A DNA stretch of 64,000 nt from Paenibacillus polymyxa. GTDB lineage: Bacteria; Bacillota; Bacilli; Paenibacillales; Paenibacillaceae. The first letter of the stretch is position 1; each line of letters opens with the position of its first letter. The DNA lies in assembly GCF_001719045.1 (NCBI RefSeq), contig NZ_CP015423.1, positions 1,550,001-1,614,000 of the forward strand, in the 5' to 3' direction. Position numbers and translations under genes: made by a program. Under the pieces are notes generated by a model that saw nothing but the letters and a program-made list of their open reading frames with translations, made no database searches and had not been told where the DNA came from. Positions 1 through 9,625 of the stretch are shown one piece after another.

Positions 1-375
1 GTTCCTACGAGTGGAAGCTATATGTTTCGTGCCTATGTCCATCCCAAGGAAGTACCGTTCAACAAAGACGATCCGGGCTTTCAGCACCAGTATGGGGTCG
101 GTTATGTAGCTTTGTGGAAGTCCCATGCGACTAGTAATTCCCACGGCGGACATGGCGACCACAGACACCATGGTCCATCCCATCATCCTTCCTCCTGCAT
201 AGTCGGTTTCGATGTATCGAGACAACTTGTTATCCATGGGAATGCCTCTGATCTCGTATTAACACTACAATACATCCTGGCCCCTAACCCAACAGGGGAG
301 CCTCAGTCTAACCCTGATCTCGTCAAAGAGGTACAAATTGAGGACATTCTACTGGAGGCTTATGCACAGTCATGA
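1..375 (+). CDS. C-terminal part of a His-rich protein (possibly tyrosinase-family), cut by window edge
   Basis: The frame is open from base 1, so the ATG at 22 is probably internal and the gene runs in from outside the window. The visible 125 residues hold a beta-rich stretch (GSYMFRAYVHPKEVPF), then a histidine- and glycine-rich segment (HGGHGDHRHHGPSHH) that could bind metal, then a second beta-rich stretch. Similar His-rich tails are, from memory, found at the C-terminus of some bacterial tyrosinase-family copper proteins, but the copper-binding core would lie outside the window, so this is a weak inference. The stop overlaps the next start by four bases (ATGA), so the two genes are translationally coupled. 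Confidence 0.5.
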   Translation, partial: VPTSGSYMFRAYVHPKEVPFNKDDPGFQHQYGVGYVALWKSHATSNSHGGHGDHRHHGPSHHPSSCIVGFDVSRQLVIHGNASDLVLTLQYILAPNPTGEPQSNPDLVKEVQIEDILLEAYAQS

Positions 376-872
376 GAACGCCTGTTTTTGAACTCCACAT
401 CCTACCCATGATCCGGGTCATGGATAGGGAGCATATGCGATTTGCATTCGATCTTTGGGACTACGATCAGGTCGTTCAGCATGCGGACGATGTTGCAGCA
501 CGAATAGCAGTGGACATGCCGCCAACTAATTCTGGCGGTCCTTGGCCGGATGAATGGGTTCAACTCTTCCGCCGCTGGATAACCACTGGCTTCAAACGAC
601 TTGAACTCGGTTTCGCACAGTATACTTGGAATCAGACCACAACAGCTTCAACGCTTCAGGCTACCGGAACATATCCTGCCGCCGGGTACAAAGGTTGGCT
701 CCAAATGGAATCTGAAACAGATACGAAAAAGACCTACATGCTCTACTTTGAAGCTCCAGACACTCACCTAGGAGGCACACCTGAAGACTTCAATATCCGC
801 GAGCGCTACAGCGCGGCAGATAACCGATCAATTTTTATTCGCGATAATGCGGGAATCCATCAGATTCACTGA
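372..872 (+). CDS. Conserved hypothetical protein coupled to the His-rich protein
   Basis: This 166-residue soluble protein has no signal peptide or membrane segment. Its start overlaps the stop of the preceding gene (ATGA), so it is probably made together with it. A recognisable segment around residues 48 to 75 reads as MPPTNSGGPWP followed by EWVQLFRRW, a Pro/Trp-rich pattern seen in small partner proteins of metalloenzymes, but I cannot name the family with confidence. The N-terminal block (MIRVMDREHMRF, LWDYDQVV) looks like the conserved part. A rho-independent terminator follows 44 bases downstream, so this is the last gene of its operon. The function is unknown; a role in maturation of the upstream protein would be speculation. 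Confidence 0.55.
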   Translation: MRTPVFELHILPMIRVMDREHMRFAFDLWDYDQVVQHADDVAARIAVDMPPTNSGGPWPDEWVQLFRRWITTGFKRLELGFAQYTWNQTTTASTLQATGTYPAAGYKGWLQMESETDTKKTYMLYFEAPDTHLGGTPEDFNIRERYSAADNRSIFIRDNAGIHQIH

Positions 873-915
873 GATTCGTTTCTTGCAGTTGGGCCTAACC
901 GAGTCAGTTAAGCAA

Positions 916-960
916 TAGCCGGTTTCCTTTACAATGTTACGGAAGCCGGTTACTTTTTTT
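916..960 (+). terminator. Rho-independent terminator
   Basis: A 12-bp stem (TAGCCGGTTTCC with GGAAGCCGGTTA, two G-U pairs) encloses a 13-base loop and is followed by a run of seven T. It closes the operon of the two preceding genes. Confidence 0.8.
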
Positions 961-1409
961 ATGAATGCACCCTGAATAGTTTTGGGCTAATATTTCGTTT
1001 GGCTTGATGGACATGTGACGTGATCCTTATTCCAGTTCTTCGTTCCCATCATACTCAGCAGCAATCTATGCATAAAAGATTATCCATTTCAATTTTATGG
1101 ATAGTGTCTTCAAAACTATATAATAAGTTATAGGACGACCGTAAATGATAAATCTACGTATCCTCCTTAGAATTTATCTCATCTTCTTAACGAACGCGAG
1201 GCTTTGTTCGGTACTTATTAATTCGGCTTAACTATACTGAATAGTTAAAAATGTTTTTAAATAGGTTGATAGAATGGTTTGACATGGGTCTCAATGGGCA
1301 TGAGTACTGGCAAAAGCCGCAAAAAATAGGGACTTCGGCGATGCTAACCAGCTTATTATGTTCACCCCTCCATAAAAAATCGTAGGCTATTTTCCCCATA
1401 TCGAGTATC

Positions 1410-1800
1410 GAAGAGGCCTTTTTATTCGAATATTTTTACAATCGTGTCGGGCTGAAAATCGTTTCCTCAATCAGCAAATCGGAGTGCAAAAAAAGTACAA
1501 GGAGTTGGAAAAGAGATATCACCTTAGATCGTAGTCGGTTGGATCGAATCAATTCGAGAAGAAGTACATGTTGCCAAGGCACTGACCTGGTTGGGAATTG
1601 CCCTTGCGACGTACTATTGCTGGAAAGCGAAATATGGAGACATTACCTGTAAATCTAAACATCGTCACGTCGAGACCACCGCTATACTACCTTATTTGTG
1701 GATGTAGATACCAAAACGGTACTGTCTGCACCAGCTGGAAAGAATAAGGATAGCTTTTTAAGCAACAACTGATTCATAAAGAAGATACAACCACTACGTT
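1410..1800 (+). pseudogene. Decayed transposase fragments (IS3-like and ISL3-like)
   Basis: No intact ORF is present between 873 and 1871. Short plus-strand translations resemble transposases. Near 1415 to 1480 there is EEAFLFEYFYNR, like the C-terminal end of IS3-family OrfB. Near 1570 to 1640 there is ALTWLGIALATYYCWKAKYG, like the start of IS3-type proteins. Near 1684 to 1775 there is YTTLFVDVDTKTVLSAPAGK, which resembles the catalytic-core segment of ISL3-family transposases. The pieces lie in different frames with stops between them. The rest of this roughly 1-kb gap shows nothing I can interpret. Confidence 0.4.
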
Positions 1801-1812
1801 AAAGATAGAAAG

Positions 1813-1845
1813 AGACTCGTGAATCAGTAACTTTTTCACGAGTCT
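1813..1845. terminator. Hairpin between transposase remnant and protease gene
   Basis: A perfect 11-bp inverted repeat (AGACTCGTGAA with TTCACGAGTCT) separated by 11 bases lies just downstream of the minus-strand protease stop codon. The flanking T-rich stretch is imperfect on both strands, so it is a probable but not certain terminator for the protease gene. Confidence 0.5.
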
Positions 1846-1871
1846 TGCCATTTTTGCTATTACAAACTTTT

Positions 1872-3659
1872 CTAAGAACCTACTAAAGGAACAACCATCG
1901 CCTTTATCGCTTCCACGGCTGCCTTAGCGTCGATCCGTCCATAACCATATCTGTCATGCCATCCTTCTGTAGCTGGAGGATGAGGTCTTGCTGTTTGCTT
2001 CAATATACTGCGTATCTGGTCTACAGTAAGCGTTAGTCCACGAGCTTTAGCCTCAGCTAGCATCAGTGCAACGACTCCAGTTACTGCGGGAGCTGCCATG
2101 CTTGTACCTGCCATTCCAATCAGTTTTTCGCGTGTACGGGAAGAAGCTGCTTGTACGGGTTGTTCTCGAGTACCTCCAGGCGCACTTATTTCAGGCTTTT
2201 GACGTCGGTCACGTGTTGGACCAGAACTGGAAAACGATGAAATAGGCGTACCGATAAATTTCGCGTCGTATGAACCAACCACAATACTCTTATGACCACA
2301 ACAAATGGAACCCAATGTATGTGTATTATTATTTGGTGGAGCAAAACTGGATTGATCTGATTCTGTTTGGAAATTATCACGTTCAATCCAAGCATGAAAT
2401 TCTCCATTTGTCACCCTAACTCCGTGAAGGCGGATTGTCCAAGTACTTTTAGATATGTCCCCTCTAAGAGGATAAAAAACCATTGCTACATTGTCGCCAT
2501 TTTCCTCATCATTTTTTACTTGGGTAGCAAATATTTGACCTTCATCAAAACTTTTATTTTCTCCAAGTCCTATACTGCCAATACTCTCGTTTTCAGTATT
2601 TAGAATCTCAAGACGGAACTCATCATCGCCGTCGTACCATATTTCAAGTTCATTAGTTGTAAAGTCTCCATCTTTAAACATCCAATGAAGATCGACAAAT
2701 TCCCCTTGTGATATAGATCCAGTGGCATGAATGTTATCATCAAAGGAATTACCGGCAGCGATAACGACTGCACGATTGGGTTTTTCAAGGACCAGTCCGT
2801 CAATTCCCTGTTCAACATGTGAAGTTCCATCATGAGGACCGCCATTTGTCCCAAGACTAATGTTTACTACACAGGGTTGATCTCCAGCCTGACTGAAAAT
2901 AAATTTAATGGCTTCAAGAAGATTTGAGGAATCCCCGAAATTACCCTCCTCGCTAACATCAAAATAAGCAGGCTCCACAAAAATTAAGTCAGCATGTGAG
3001 GCTACACCCCGATTACCCGTACCAAGTCCATTTCCTGCGGCAATATCCATTACATGGGTTCCATGCTCCGCACGAGTTCTACGTTGCGGATCTTCTTTAC
3101 TAACATCGTATCCAAGAGTGGCATAAGGATTAGGAGTTTGGAGCGCTTCATTGATTTTTTGCTTGCTGTAAATTTTACGGTTTATCTGATCATATAGTGC
3201 AATCAATCGAGTTGAACCATCTTCCCGACGAAAATTTCGATGAACAAAATCGCACCCATGATCCACAATTCCAACAATAACTCCTTCTCCTCCTCCACTT
3301 TCGTTACCAAGAAGAGGGGGGACACCAATTTCTCTTACAGTATCTTTAAGTAGAGGTTTTAATGGTTGAGCACCTTTTAGACTTAGTACAACAGGAGATT
3401 GTCGTACTTTCTCTAATTCAGTCACTGACACTCTTGCTGTTACAATTCTTCCAGATTTATCTGGAGCCATCGTAATATCCTCTCCTTGGTGAACACCAGG
3501 AATAGCATAAAAGGCATCGACATTAGTTACCTTGGCAATGACAGGAACTAAATTATTCTCATGGGCAATTTCATGTAAGGCATTGGTTTCTCTAGTCTGA
3601 TTTATTACAATAGCCTTTTGCAGACGTGGGTCAAGATTTGGTGAAATTTTATTTTTCAT
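1872..3659 (-). CDS. Subtilisin-like serine protease (S8 family), cytosolic, with jelly-roll-like insertion
   Basis: This 595-residue S8 peptidase shows the full catalytic set: Asp about 133 (GIVDHGCDF), His about 199 (EHGTHV), oxyanion Asn about 303 (AAGNS) and Ser about 520 (GTSMAAPAVTG). There is no signal peptide. Residues about 315 to 440, between the oxyanion Asn and the catalytic Ser, form a long beta-rich insertion, which is the layout of Csp-like subtilases with a jelly-roll domain. I chose the ATG at 3659 because AGGAGG sits 6 bases before it; the ATG two codons upstream touches the ribosome site. It stands alone between transposase remnants in the AT-rich island. The substrate is unknown: a housekeeping exoprotease is unlikely without a signal peptide, and a role in germination or defence is possible but unproven. 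Confidence 0.85.
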   Translation of the reverse strand: MKNKISPNLDPRLQKAIVINQTRETNALHEIAHENNLVPVIAKVTNVDAFYAIPGVHQGEDITMAPDKSGRIVTARVSVTELEKVRQSPVVLSLKGAQPLKPLLKDTVREIGVPPLLGNESGGGEGVIVGIVDHGCDFVHRNFRREDGSTRLIALYDQINRKIYSKQKINEALQTPNPYATLGYDVSKEDPQRRTRAEHGTHVMDIAAGNGLGTGNRGVASHADLIFVEPAYFDVSEEGNFGDSSNLLEAIKFIFSQAGDQPCVVNISLGTNGGPHDGTSHVEQGIDGLVLEKPNRAVVIAAGNSFDDNIHATGSISQGEFVDLHWMFKDGDFTTNELEIWYDGDDEFRLEILNTENESIGSIGLGENKSFDEGQIFATQVKNDEENGDNVAMVFYPLRGDISKSTWTIRLHGVRVTNGEFHAWIERDNFQTESDQSSFAPPNNNTHTLGSICCGHKSIVVGSYDAKFIGTPISSFSSSGPTRDRRQKPEISAPGGTREQPVQAASSRTREKLIGMAGTSMAAPAVTGVVALMLAEAKARGLTLTVDQIRSILKQTARPHPPATEGWHDRYGYGRIDAKAAVEAIKAMVVPLVGS

Positions 3660-3929
3660 CGTCATCCTCCTACTGTAACGTTAAAACTTAAAATTTAGAG
3701 TAACCATTCTGATAATCTTTATGTAATATTCAAATAAATTATATTTCTCCTAAGTTAATTACTCTCAACAGAAACTATCCTCGACAAGAGGTGAATGTAA
3801 AAATCACATAGTATCTTCTTGGTATTATTATCCCTCAAATCACATAAATCACTTAATTTCTCATCTAGTACTCCATCAATGCTTAAACCGTGGATATAGA
3901 ACATCTCCATTTAACACTTGATTTGCCCG

Positions 3930-4310
3930 TAGTTAACCTGCCAGTCGCGCCTTTTGGGTCAGTGTTGCAACCTCGGACAGTTTAGTTCACCTGCTAACTC
4001 GAAGATGAAAGGAATACGACGTCCTAGTAGGCATTGCCGTGTCATACCCCAGTTCAATCTCACCATATTGAGCCAATCGCTATGTTTGAGCGTGTAATGA
4101 AATCACCAACTTGATTTTGAGCACGTCAGGATAGCGGACTTCAAGGAGTTCACGGACCTCGTCCGTCCAATCGACTCGGCTTCGTTTGTGGACAGACGCA
4201 GAAATGTCAAGAGACGGCCAGTTGCTCTGTGAAGATAAGATGCTGCAATACCTTAACGAATATATTCACTGTCTTCAAGGCTGAGGTGGCCAGTTTCATG
4301 GGATAGGGTC
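3930..4310 (-). pseudogene. Decayed IS630-family transposase
   Basis: Minus-strand translations in shifting frames match the order of an IS630 transposase: KRSRVDWTDEVRELLEVRYP (about 4190 to 4130), then YGEIELG (near 4060), which replaces the usual WLNMAEIEL, then QCLLGRRIPFIFELAGELN (about 4040 to 3985) and a degraded DWQ end near 3935. Stops and frameshifts interrupt it, so it is inactive. The remainder of the 3660 to 4677 gap is AT-rich and shows no gene. Confidence 0.55.
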
Positions 4311-4677
4311 TCTAGATTATTCAGAAGCTGGTGGGGCTTAAATGTTTTATACAATTAAATAGAATGTTGTTCTCATGCGTTGTAAATAAATATAAGTATT
4401 ACTTATTATCGTAACTATTATAGTATTCTAATTACGCAAAGATTTAGGTGTAATTTTATCTATGGCTTATCATTAAAGGTCTTAAACTAAACTACATAGT
4501 TGACAATCCACATAAAAAAGATTGGGGACATTATAAATGATCCTCCCTGCTGCAAATCTTCACTTCTAGTTCAGATAACTTGGGACTTGAGATAAAATAA
4601 TAATGTTTTTTATCAGTCTGAGGAATATAATGGATATCAGTTGGTTATTCTCTAAAAGATGAGGGCGTATAATATTT

Positions 4678-7600
4678 ATGAAAAAAATACTTCGCAATTT
4701 AAAAAAGATCATTCCTTTTCAAAATCCCGTTGCACGAAAAAAAATATTGGCCCAAGAACCTCTTTATCTCAAGGACTCGCCAGTCACAAGTAGAAAAGAG
4801 GATAAATTTCAGTATGGCCAAATGGCTGACATAATTTATGAATTACTAGAAGAAGGACAGCTACCTCTTCATATTGGTTTAATGGGCTCATGGGGAACGG
4901 GAAAAACGTCAGTTTTACGACTGCTTGAAACCAAGGTTAATGCGGGGAGAAAAAACAACCGTAAATATTTGTTGAAATTTATAAATGTGTGGAAATTCGC
5001 GGATGATGCGCCTTCTTTGCATCGAAAAATTGTAAGAGAAGTGGAATCGGAACTGAATATTAAAAAAAACGAAGGTATCACACATGAAACAACTACACTA
5101 GACATGAGAAAAACCACGGGAATTTGGTCGCTATTGCAACGAGAACTTTGGAAAAGACACGGATTTATTGTGATTCTCTATGTTATAGCACTTATAGTTA
5201 TAACAGTTTTGTATGAATGGTTATTTAATTTTAAAGATGCTTGGGCACTATCTTTTATGAGTTCAACCTCTTTGTTGATAATCATGATTGCCAGTACAAT
5301 TATTAACAAGAATGGAATTGAACTAACATATCAAATGACACAAAAAGAATTAGCTCTTCAGCATGGAGATCAATTCGAACATCGTTTTGAAAGTGCTGTA
5401 AGTGAATATCTGAAAGCCAACAAAGGAAAAAAACTTATTTTGGTTTTTGACGACTTAGATAGGCTTCCCCCAAAGCAACTGGTTGCGGCTTTAAATACAA
5501 TTAAGACTTTTTTACGTTCAAACCAGTGCGCCTTTATAGTTCCGTGTGATGAAGAAATTTTGTTAGAAGGAATATCTTCAGCCTTTACGGAAAAAAAGAT
5601 GTCTAATTTCTCAGTAAGTGAATATTTAAATAAAACATTTGATCTACAGCTTCACCTGCCCCATGTAGAGAAAGTGAATATGAGAACATATGCAAAAACC
5701 TTGCTTACGGAACAAAAGGTAAAATGGACATTGGACGAAAATATTTCGGTAGAAAGACTTCTGGGTATATTAATTCACTCAGGTGTGCGAACTCCAAGAC
5801 AAGTAAAAAAAATTCTAAATGCATATGCTTTTGACTGGTACTTGGCTCTTAAACGAGATGCTGAAGCCGGGGTAGAATTTCTAAGCAAGCAGCCAAATCA
5901 TATCGCAATTTTTACTGTTTTAAAAACTGATTTTCCTAACTATTTTCATATCATTAGCCAAAACCCATTTATAATTCAAAAACCTGTAGAAGAACAAATT
6001 AAGAATATCAATAAGGAGAAAGATCCATTACCAGAGGAAGATCCGGATGAATTCATTCAGTATCTTGAAGCATTTCTTTCCAGAGTCAACGGTCATATGC
6101 CAACAGATCCCCGTCCATTTATTTACTTTAACAATCAGTTACTTAATCCTTTAACAGGGCGACCTGAGCTTGAGACCACGAAGGAATATATACTAAACGG
6201 GCAAAATGAAAAATTCTCTGAAGAGTTCTTTGTGCTTTCACCAGAAGATAGAGAAGTAGTTATATCTTCAACATTAGAAGATATTGATACTACAAACAAT
6301 ATCTTTGCAAATAACACTTTAAAAGTACTTATTCAAAATAATGATGCGCTAAACCACACAAAAGAAATGGACTTAAATCGTTGGGAAAAAATCATTGTAG
6401 AAAATATAGATGCTGTATCCGAATTTGAAATATTTGAAGTATGTAGAGGGTTGGAGAACATAGGGTGTAATAATTTTGTCTGGGAAGTATACGGAAAAAA
6501 AATTGATATAGAGGATAACCATCAGGAGCTTTTTGAGTTATGGGTTGAAAATCCAAAGTTTTTGGAGAATCTCGCGATCCCGGACATTGGTGAGAAAATA
6601 ATTTCAACACTAAAAAATATAGGAAAGTCGCATATTGCCACTAATGAATTAACCAATATTAACTCAGACAATTCTATTCTGAAAAACGAAAACTTTGATT
6701 GGATCGGCAATTTAATCAATTCGATGTCCTCCGACAATTTACCAAACGGACTCTTATCTACTTGGCTCCCTACTTGGGCACAAAAAACTGGTGGCGATTT
6801 AACATCTGATCTCACTAACGGACTACTTGATGAATTTAATTTTAAGCATGAGTCCTTTTTAAAGGGCATTGGGGATCTGTGGTGTGCATTGTACGAATCA
6901 TCCAATTCTAAACAAGCGGATATGAACACACTTCTAGATTTAATGAATACTAATGATTTTACTGGATTCACAGAGGATAACTTCAAGCAACTTGTTATGT
7001 TTTTTGAGGAGCTTGATTATAAATCAATTTCGGATCGTGTTCACAAAATTTTTAGTACATGGTGGGAAGAGGATGAGGACAAAACATTTGATTTAATGAA
7101 TTATTGGAGATCTGCTCCAGGAGTTGTTGGGTTTTCATCCAAAATCTTTTCATTTGAATTAGGAGAAGAGGTACTAAAATTAACAACAGAAATTTTAACG
7201 AATCGTGCAATATACATCAAGGGTAAACTTGATGAAATTATATCTGTTATTAAAGATGAACTTAACAGTGCTAAAAACAATAACAGAAAAACAATAGCAA
7301 CAAAAATTATTGATACGCTTATCACTAACTCTATGTGGGCTGAGCAAATGCAACCCCTAACTACTGAAATTTTCCCGTTAAATAACAAACTCATTTGGCT
7401 TTATTGGCCACAAGTTGTAGTGCAAGATCAGGCTGAACTCTTAGTATCTTTCATAAATATTAATAAGGCGCTAGCTGATTGGGTAGTAGATTCAATTTTT
7501 GAATTGCTTAAAGTAAAACGGGGTCAGACACCAATGAATACTATTTATAGTAACCACCACACCACTTATATCAATATATTAATTAAGCAGTTAGCGAACA

Positions 7601-8307
7601 ATGAGAATATCGATTGGGAAGGCTTCTTGGAAAGAGCACTAGATGAACAGCTACTTGATAATCTTGATTCAGCTACAGTTGATATTCTGATTATTACATT
7701 AGGCAAAAAATTGGAATTATATAATAATAATTACCATGAATTCCTTGTTTCAAATCATACTTTAGAAAGTGAATATCACCAGGATATTGCCATCGAAAGA
7801 TGGGATTTCCTTGATGTCTCTGAAAGAAAAAGGTATCTGGAAAAATATGATTCATCTGAAGAATTGAAAGATGAATTTGGAGAAAAATTAGTTGAGAGCT
7901 TTAGATTGAAGCCGAATATTAAATATATCAGCGAGCTAAGTGCCTGGAAATTTAGTAATACTATTTCTCAAAAAATTGTTCAGACTATTATTCAATCTGT
8001 TGATGCACCGAAACTTAATACTTGGTTCCAAGAGTCGCTTGTAAAAATAATAAAGGGAATAGATCGCTGGACTATGACTGCTTTATTTACAGCAGTACAT
8101 TCTAGAAAAGATCTTAAGATCCCTAAAAAAGAAACGCTAGATGAACTGTTACTTCTTCAGGATGAGAGATCTCTCCTCTCACTAGATATTGTTAAAAAGG
8201 ACAAAACCGTTGCAACTGCTCTTAGAAAATCTATTATGGCTTTAAAAGAAGCTTATCCGGAGCAAGTTGAAGAGGTTAAAAAATCATTTAGATGGAGAAA
8301 AGGTTAA
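4678..8307 (+). CDS. KAP-family P-loop NTPase with internal membrane helices
   Basis: This 1209-residue protein has Walker A at about 70 to 78 (GSWGTGKTS), a FINVWKFADD strand typical of KAP NTPases at about 101 to 110, and Walker B at about 253 to 261 (LILVFDDLD). Two hydrophobic helices (about 163 to 183 and 189 to 209) lie between Walker A and Walker B, the hallmark insertion of membrane-associated KAP NTPases. The remaining 900 residues are largely alpha-helical with no domain I recognise and may be a sensor or effector region. KAP NTPases are frequent in phage-defence islands (for example QatA), but no Qat partners are seen here. The ribosome site is weak (GAGGG, 12 bases before ATG). 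It lies in an AT-rich stretch flanked by transposase debris, which suggests horizontal transfer. Confidence 0.8.
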   Translation: MKKILRNLKKIIPFQNPVARKKILAQEPLYLKDSPVTSRKEDKFQYGQMADIIYELLEEGQLPLHIGLMGSWGTGKTSVLRLLETKVNAGRKNNRKYLLKFINVWKFADDAPSLHRKIVREVESELNIKKNEGITHETTTLDMRKTTGIWSLLQRELWKRHGFIVILYVIALIVITVLYEWLFNFKDAWALSFMSSTSLLIIMIASTIINKNGIELTYQMTQKELALQHGDQFEHRFESAVSEYLKANKGKKLILVFDDLDRLPPKQLVAALNTIKTFLRSNQCAFIVPCDEEILLEGISSAFTEKKMSNFSVSEYLNKTFDLQLHLPHVEKVNMRTYAKTLLTEQKVKWTLDENISVERLLGILIHSGVRTPRQVKKILNAYAFDWYLALKRDAEAGVEFLSKQPNHIAIFTVLKTDFPNYFHIISQNPFIIQKPVEEQIKNINKEKDPLPEEDPDEFIQYLEAFLSRVNGHMPTDPRPFIYFNNQLLNPLTGRPELETTKEYILNGQNEKFSEEFFVLSPEDREVVISSTLEDIDTTNNIFANNTLKVLIQNNDALNHTKEMDLNRWEKIIVENIDAVSEFEIFEVCRGLENIGCNNFVWEVYGKKIDIEDNHQELFELWVENPKFLENLAIPDIGEKIISTLKNIGKSHIATNELTNINSDNSILKNENFDWIGNLINSMSSDNLPNGLLSTWLPTWAQKTGGDLTSDLTNGLLDEFNFKHESFLKGIGDLWCALYESSNSKQADMNTLLDLMNTNDFTGFTEDNFKQLVMFFEELDYKSISDRVHKIFSTWWEEDEDKTFDLMNYWRSAPGVVGFSSKIFSFELGEEVLKLTTEILTNRAIYIKGKLDEIISVIKDELNSAKNNNRKTIATKIIDTLITNSMWAEQMQPLTTEIFPLNNKLIWLYWPQVVVQDQAELLVSFININKALADWVVDSIFELLKVKRGQTPMNTIYSNHHTTYINILIKQLANNENIDWEGFLERALDEQLLDNLDSATVDILIITLGKKLELYNNNYHEFLVSNHTLESEYHQDIAIERWDFLDVSERKRYLEKYDSSEELKDEFGEKLVESFRLKPNIKYISELSAWKFSNTISQKIVQTIIQSVDAPKLNTWFQESLVKIIKGIDRWTMTALFTAVHSRKDLKIPKKETLDELLLLQDERSLLSLDIVKKDKTVATALRKSIMALKEAYPEQVEEVKKSFRWRKG

Positions 8308-8519
8308 TACTCTCCCCCTTATCCTTGAGGGGATTCTTCATAGACAAATCGGTATACAAAATGCTCGAAAACAGAAACTTTAAGTGACCGCAACGAATTT
8401 AGGGACGTATTCTGAGCGATTCAGAGGCGTTTGAAGCTCTTGTCACTGGATTGGTAGTCTCAAGGCTCACTTAAGGGCATGAATGGGGTGAGATAGCTTG
8501 CTACGGACTTAAGAAGTAC
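8308..8519. other. Gap downstream of KAP gene, no gene seen
   Basis: About 210 bases between the NTPase stop and the hairpin at 8520. One plus-strand frame gives a short segment (SEAFEALVTGLV) that looks like protein debris, but I cannot assign it. Confidence 0.3.
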
Positions 8520-8560
8520 AAATGCTTCCCACAATGTGGGAAGCATTTGTTATTTGTTGT
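8520..8560 (+). terminator. Strong hairpin downstream of the KAP gene
   Basis: A perfect 13-bp stem (AAATGCTTCCCAC with GTGGGAAGCATTT) with a 3-base loop is followed by GTTATTTGTTG. The T-tract is interrupted, but the stem is strong. Confidence 0.6.
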
Positions 8561-8669
8561 CCAATGAAAATAAAGTTGTAGAAAATAAAGTGATAGACTG
8601 TCGACGCTTTATTAACTAACAGGCAGGATTCTTAGAATGAATAGAAGGGTATATGTGGATCGTGTCGAG

Positions 8670-8879
8670 TCATATTTGAGGTCTATCTGGCGGTATTATC
8701 CCGCTAAGATAGCTCTTCATCACATCGGCGTGAGTGTGAATAGGGTTCTTCAATTCTTTGATGACCGTATAATTCAGCCGTTTCGTTAACTTCGTATGAG
8801 CAAGCAGGGCACCGACAGTAGCTAGCCTTGTATGAGTGGTCAGTATGAGTTCCTTGGATCGAACAAATTGAATTTGCAT
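8670..8879 (-). pseudogene. N-terminal fragment of a transposase (IS1380-like)
   Basis: This 69-codon reading frame has a proper start but stops where a transposase would continue. LILTTHTRLATVGALLAHT, KRLN and HADVMKSYLSG follow the order of the N-terminal DNA-binding region of IS1380-type transposases as I remember them. The rest of the element is missing. An 8881 to 8895 palindrome (CACCTCGGAGGTG) lies just upstream of the start. The family assignment is tentative. Confidence 0.45.
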
Positions 8880-9079
8880 CGTGCACCTCGGAGGTGAAGT
8901 TTAGGATGTTGCGATATCCCATTATTTGCTAATCAGAGCGGTGAGTTCCTTCACTTTTCTCACAATCTCGTCATTACAAAATCACAGATTCAAGTATATG
9001 TTCTGTTTCACCAACACATGTATGAAAATTTTCATCAAGGAAATCATAAATCCGAAATTAAAATTAGGAGGGTTTAATA

Positions 9080-9550
9080 ATGCCAGATTTTCCATTAAAG
9101 GGATCACAGCATACTGAACTTGGAGATCACCGCAGGATGAACACCGATATTACGATATCCTCTAGTGGAAGAATCGATGGTCTGACTGATATCTGGACGA
9201 GTAAAAAATGGATTGGGTTTCACGGAAGTGTGGTTGTCTTTATTACGGACAGTGATGGGAATATCTTATACGCAACGAAACCCCAAAAATGGGGAGTCAG
9301 CGGCACAGCAACTGGTCGAGATCACAAGAGACTTGATCTAAGATGGGAAGACTCGATTCCATCCGAAGTTATTGACAAAATTGAAGGCTACATGATTCAT
9401 CATACGTACACGCCGATAACTACTGTAAATCCCGAAGAGTTCCAAAGATGGGCAGAGGCCATAGCTCCATTGATTAAAGCGTTCAATTCGCAGGAAAGAC
9501 TGCTGCGCAGAACGATGGAATCCGAGGAACTAGAGGAAGTGCTTGTCTAA
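9080..9550 (+). CDS. Hypothetical protein upstream of patatin
   Basis: This 156-residue soluble protein begins at ATG 9080, 8 bases after a good AGGAGG. The middle (about residues 35 to 95) is beta-strand rich, with conserved-looking segments GLTDIWTSKKWIGFHG, FITDSDGNILYAT and WGVSGTATGRDHKRLDLRW, and the C-terminal third is helical. I do not recognise the family. It is 75 bases upstream of a patatin-like phospholipase on the same strand, but a terminator hairpin lies between them, so the two may be expressed at different levels. It could be a partner of the patatin; nothing in the sequence proves this. Confidence 0.6.
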   Translation: MPDFPLKGSQHTELGDHRRMNTDITISSSGRIDGLTDIWTSKKWIGFHGSVVVFITDSDGNILYATKPQKWGVSGTATGRDHKRLDLRWEDSIPSEVIDKIEGYMIHHTYTPITTVNPEEFQRWAEAIAPLIKAFNSQERLLRRTMESEELEEVLV

Positions 9551-9566
9551 AAGCATCATCCAACTG

Positions 9567-9597
9567 AAAGGTCGCTCTCATCGCGACCTTTTTATTC
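9567..9597 (+). terminator. Terminator between hypothetical gene and patatin gene
   Basis: A 9-bp stem (AAAGGTCGC with GCGACCTTT) with a 7-base loop runs into TTTTTATT. Confidence 0.75.
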
Positions 9598-9625
9598 AGT
9601 TCATCTAGCGAATGGAGGAAAGATT

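Noticed and set aside
4668..4673. TATAAT promoter element of the KAP gene
   Set aside because: It touches the start codon and has no -35 at the right spacing; a leaderless transcript cannot be shown.
6522..6986. Minus-strand ORF of 154 codons inside the KAP gene
   Set aside because: It lies wholly inside a real gene in another frame, with no ribosome site and no recognisable motif.
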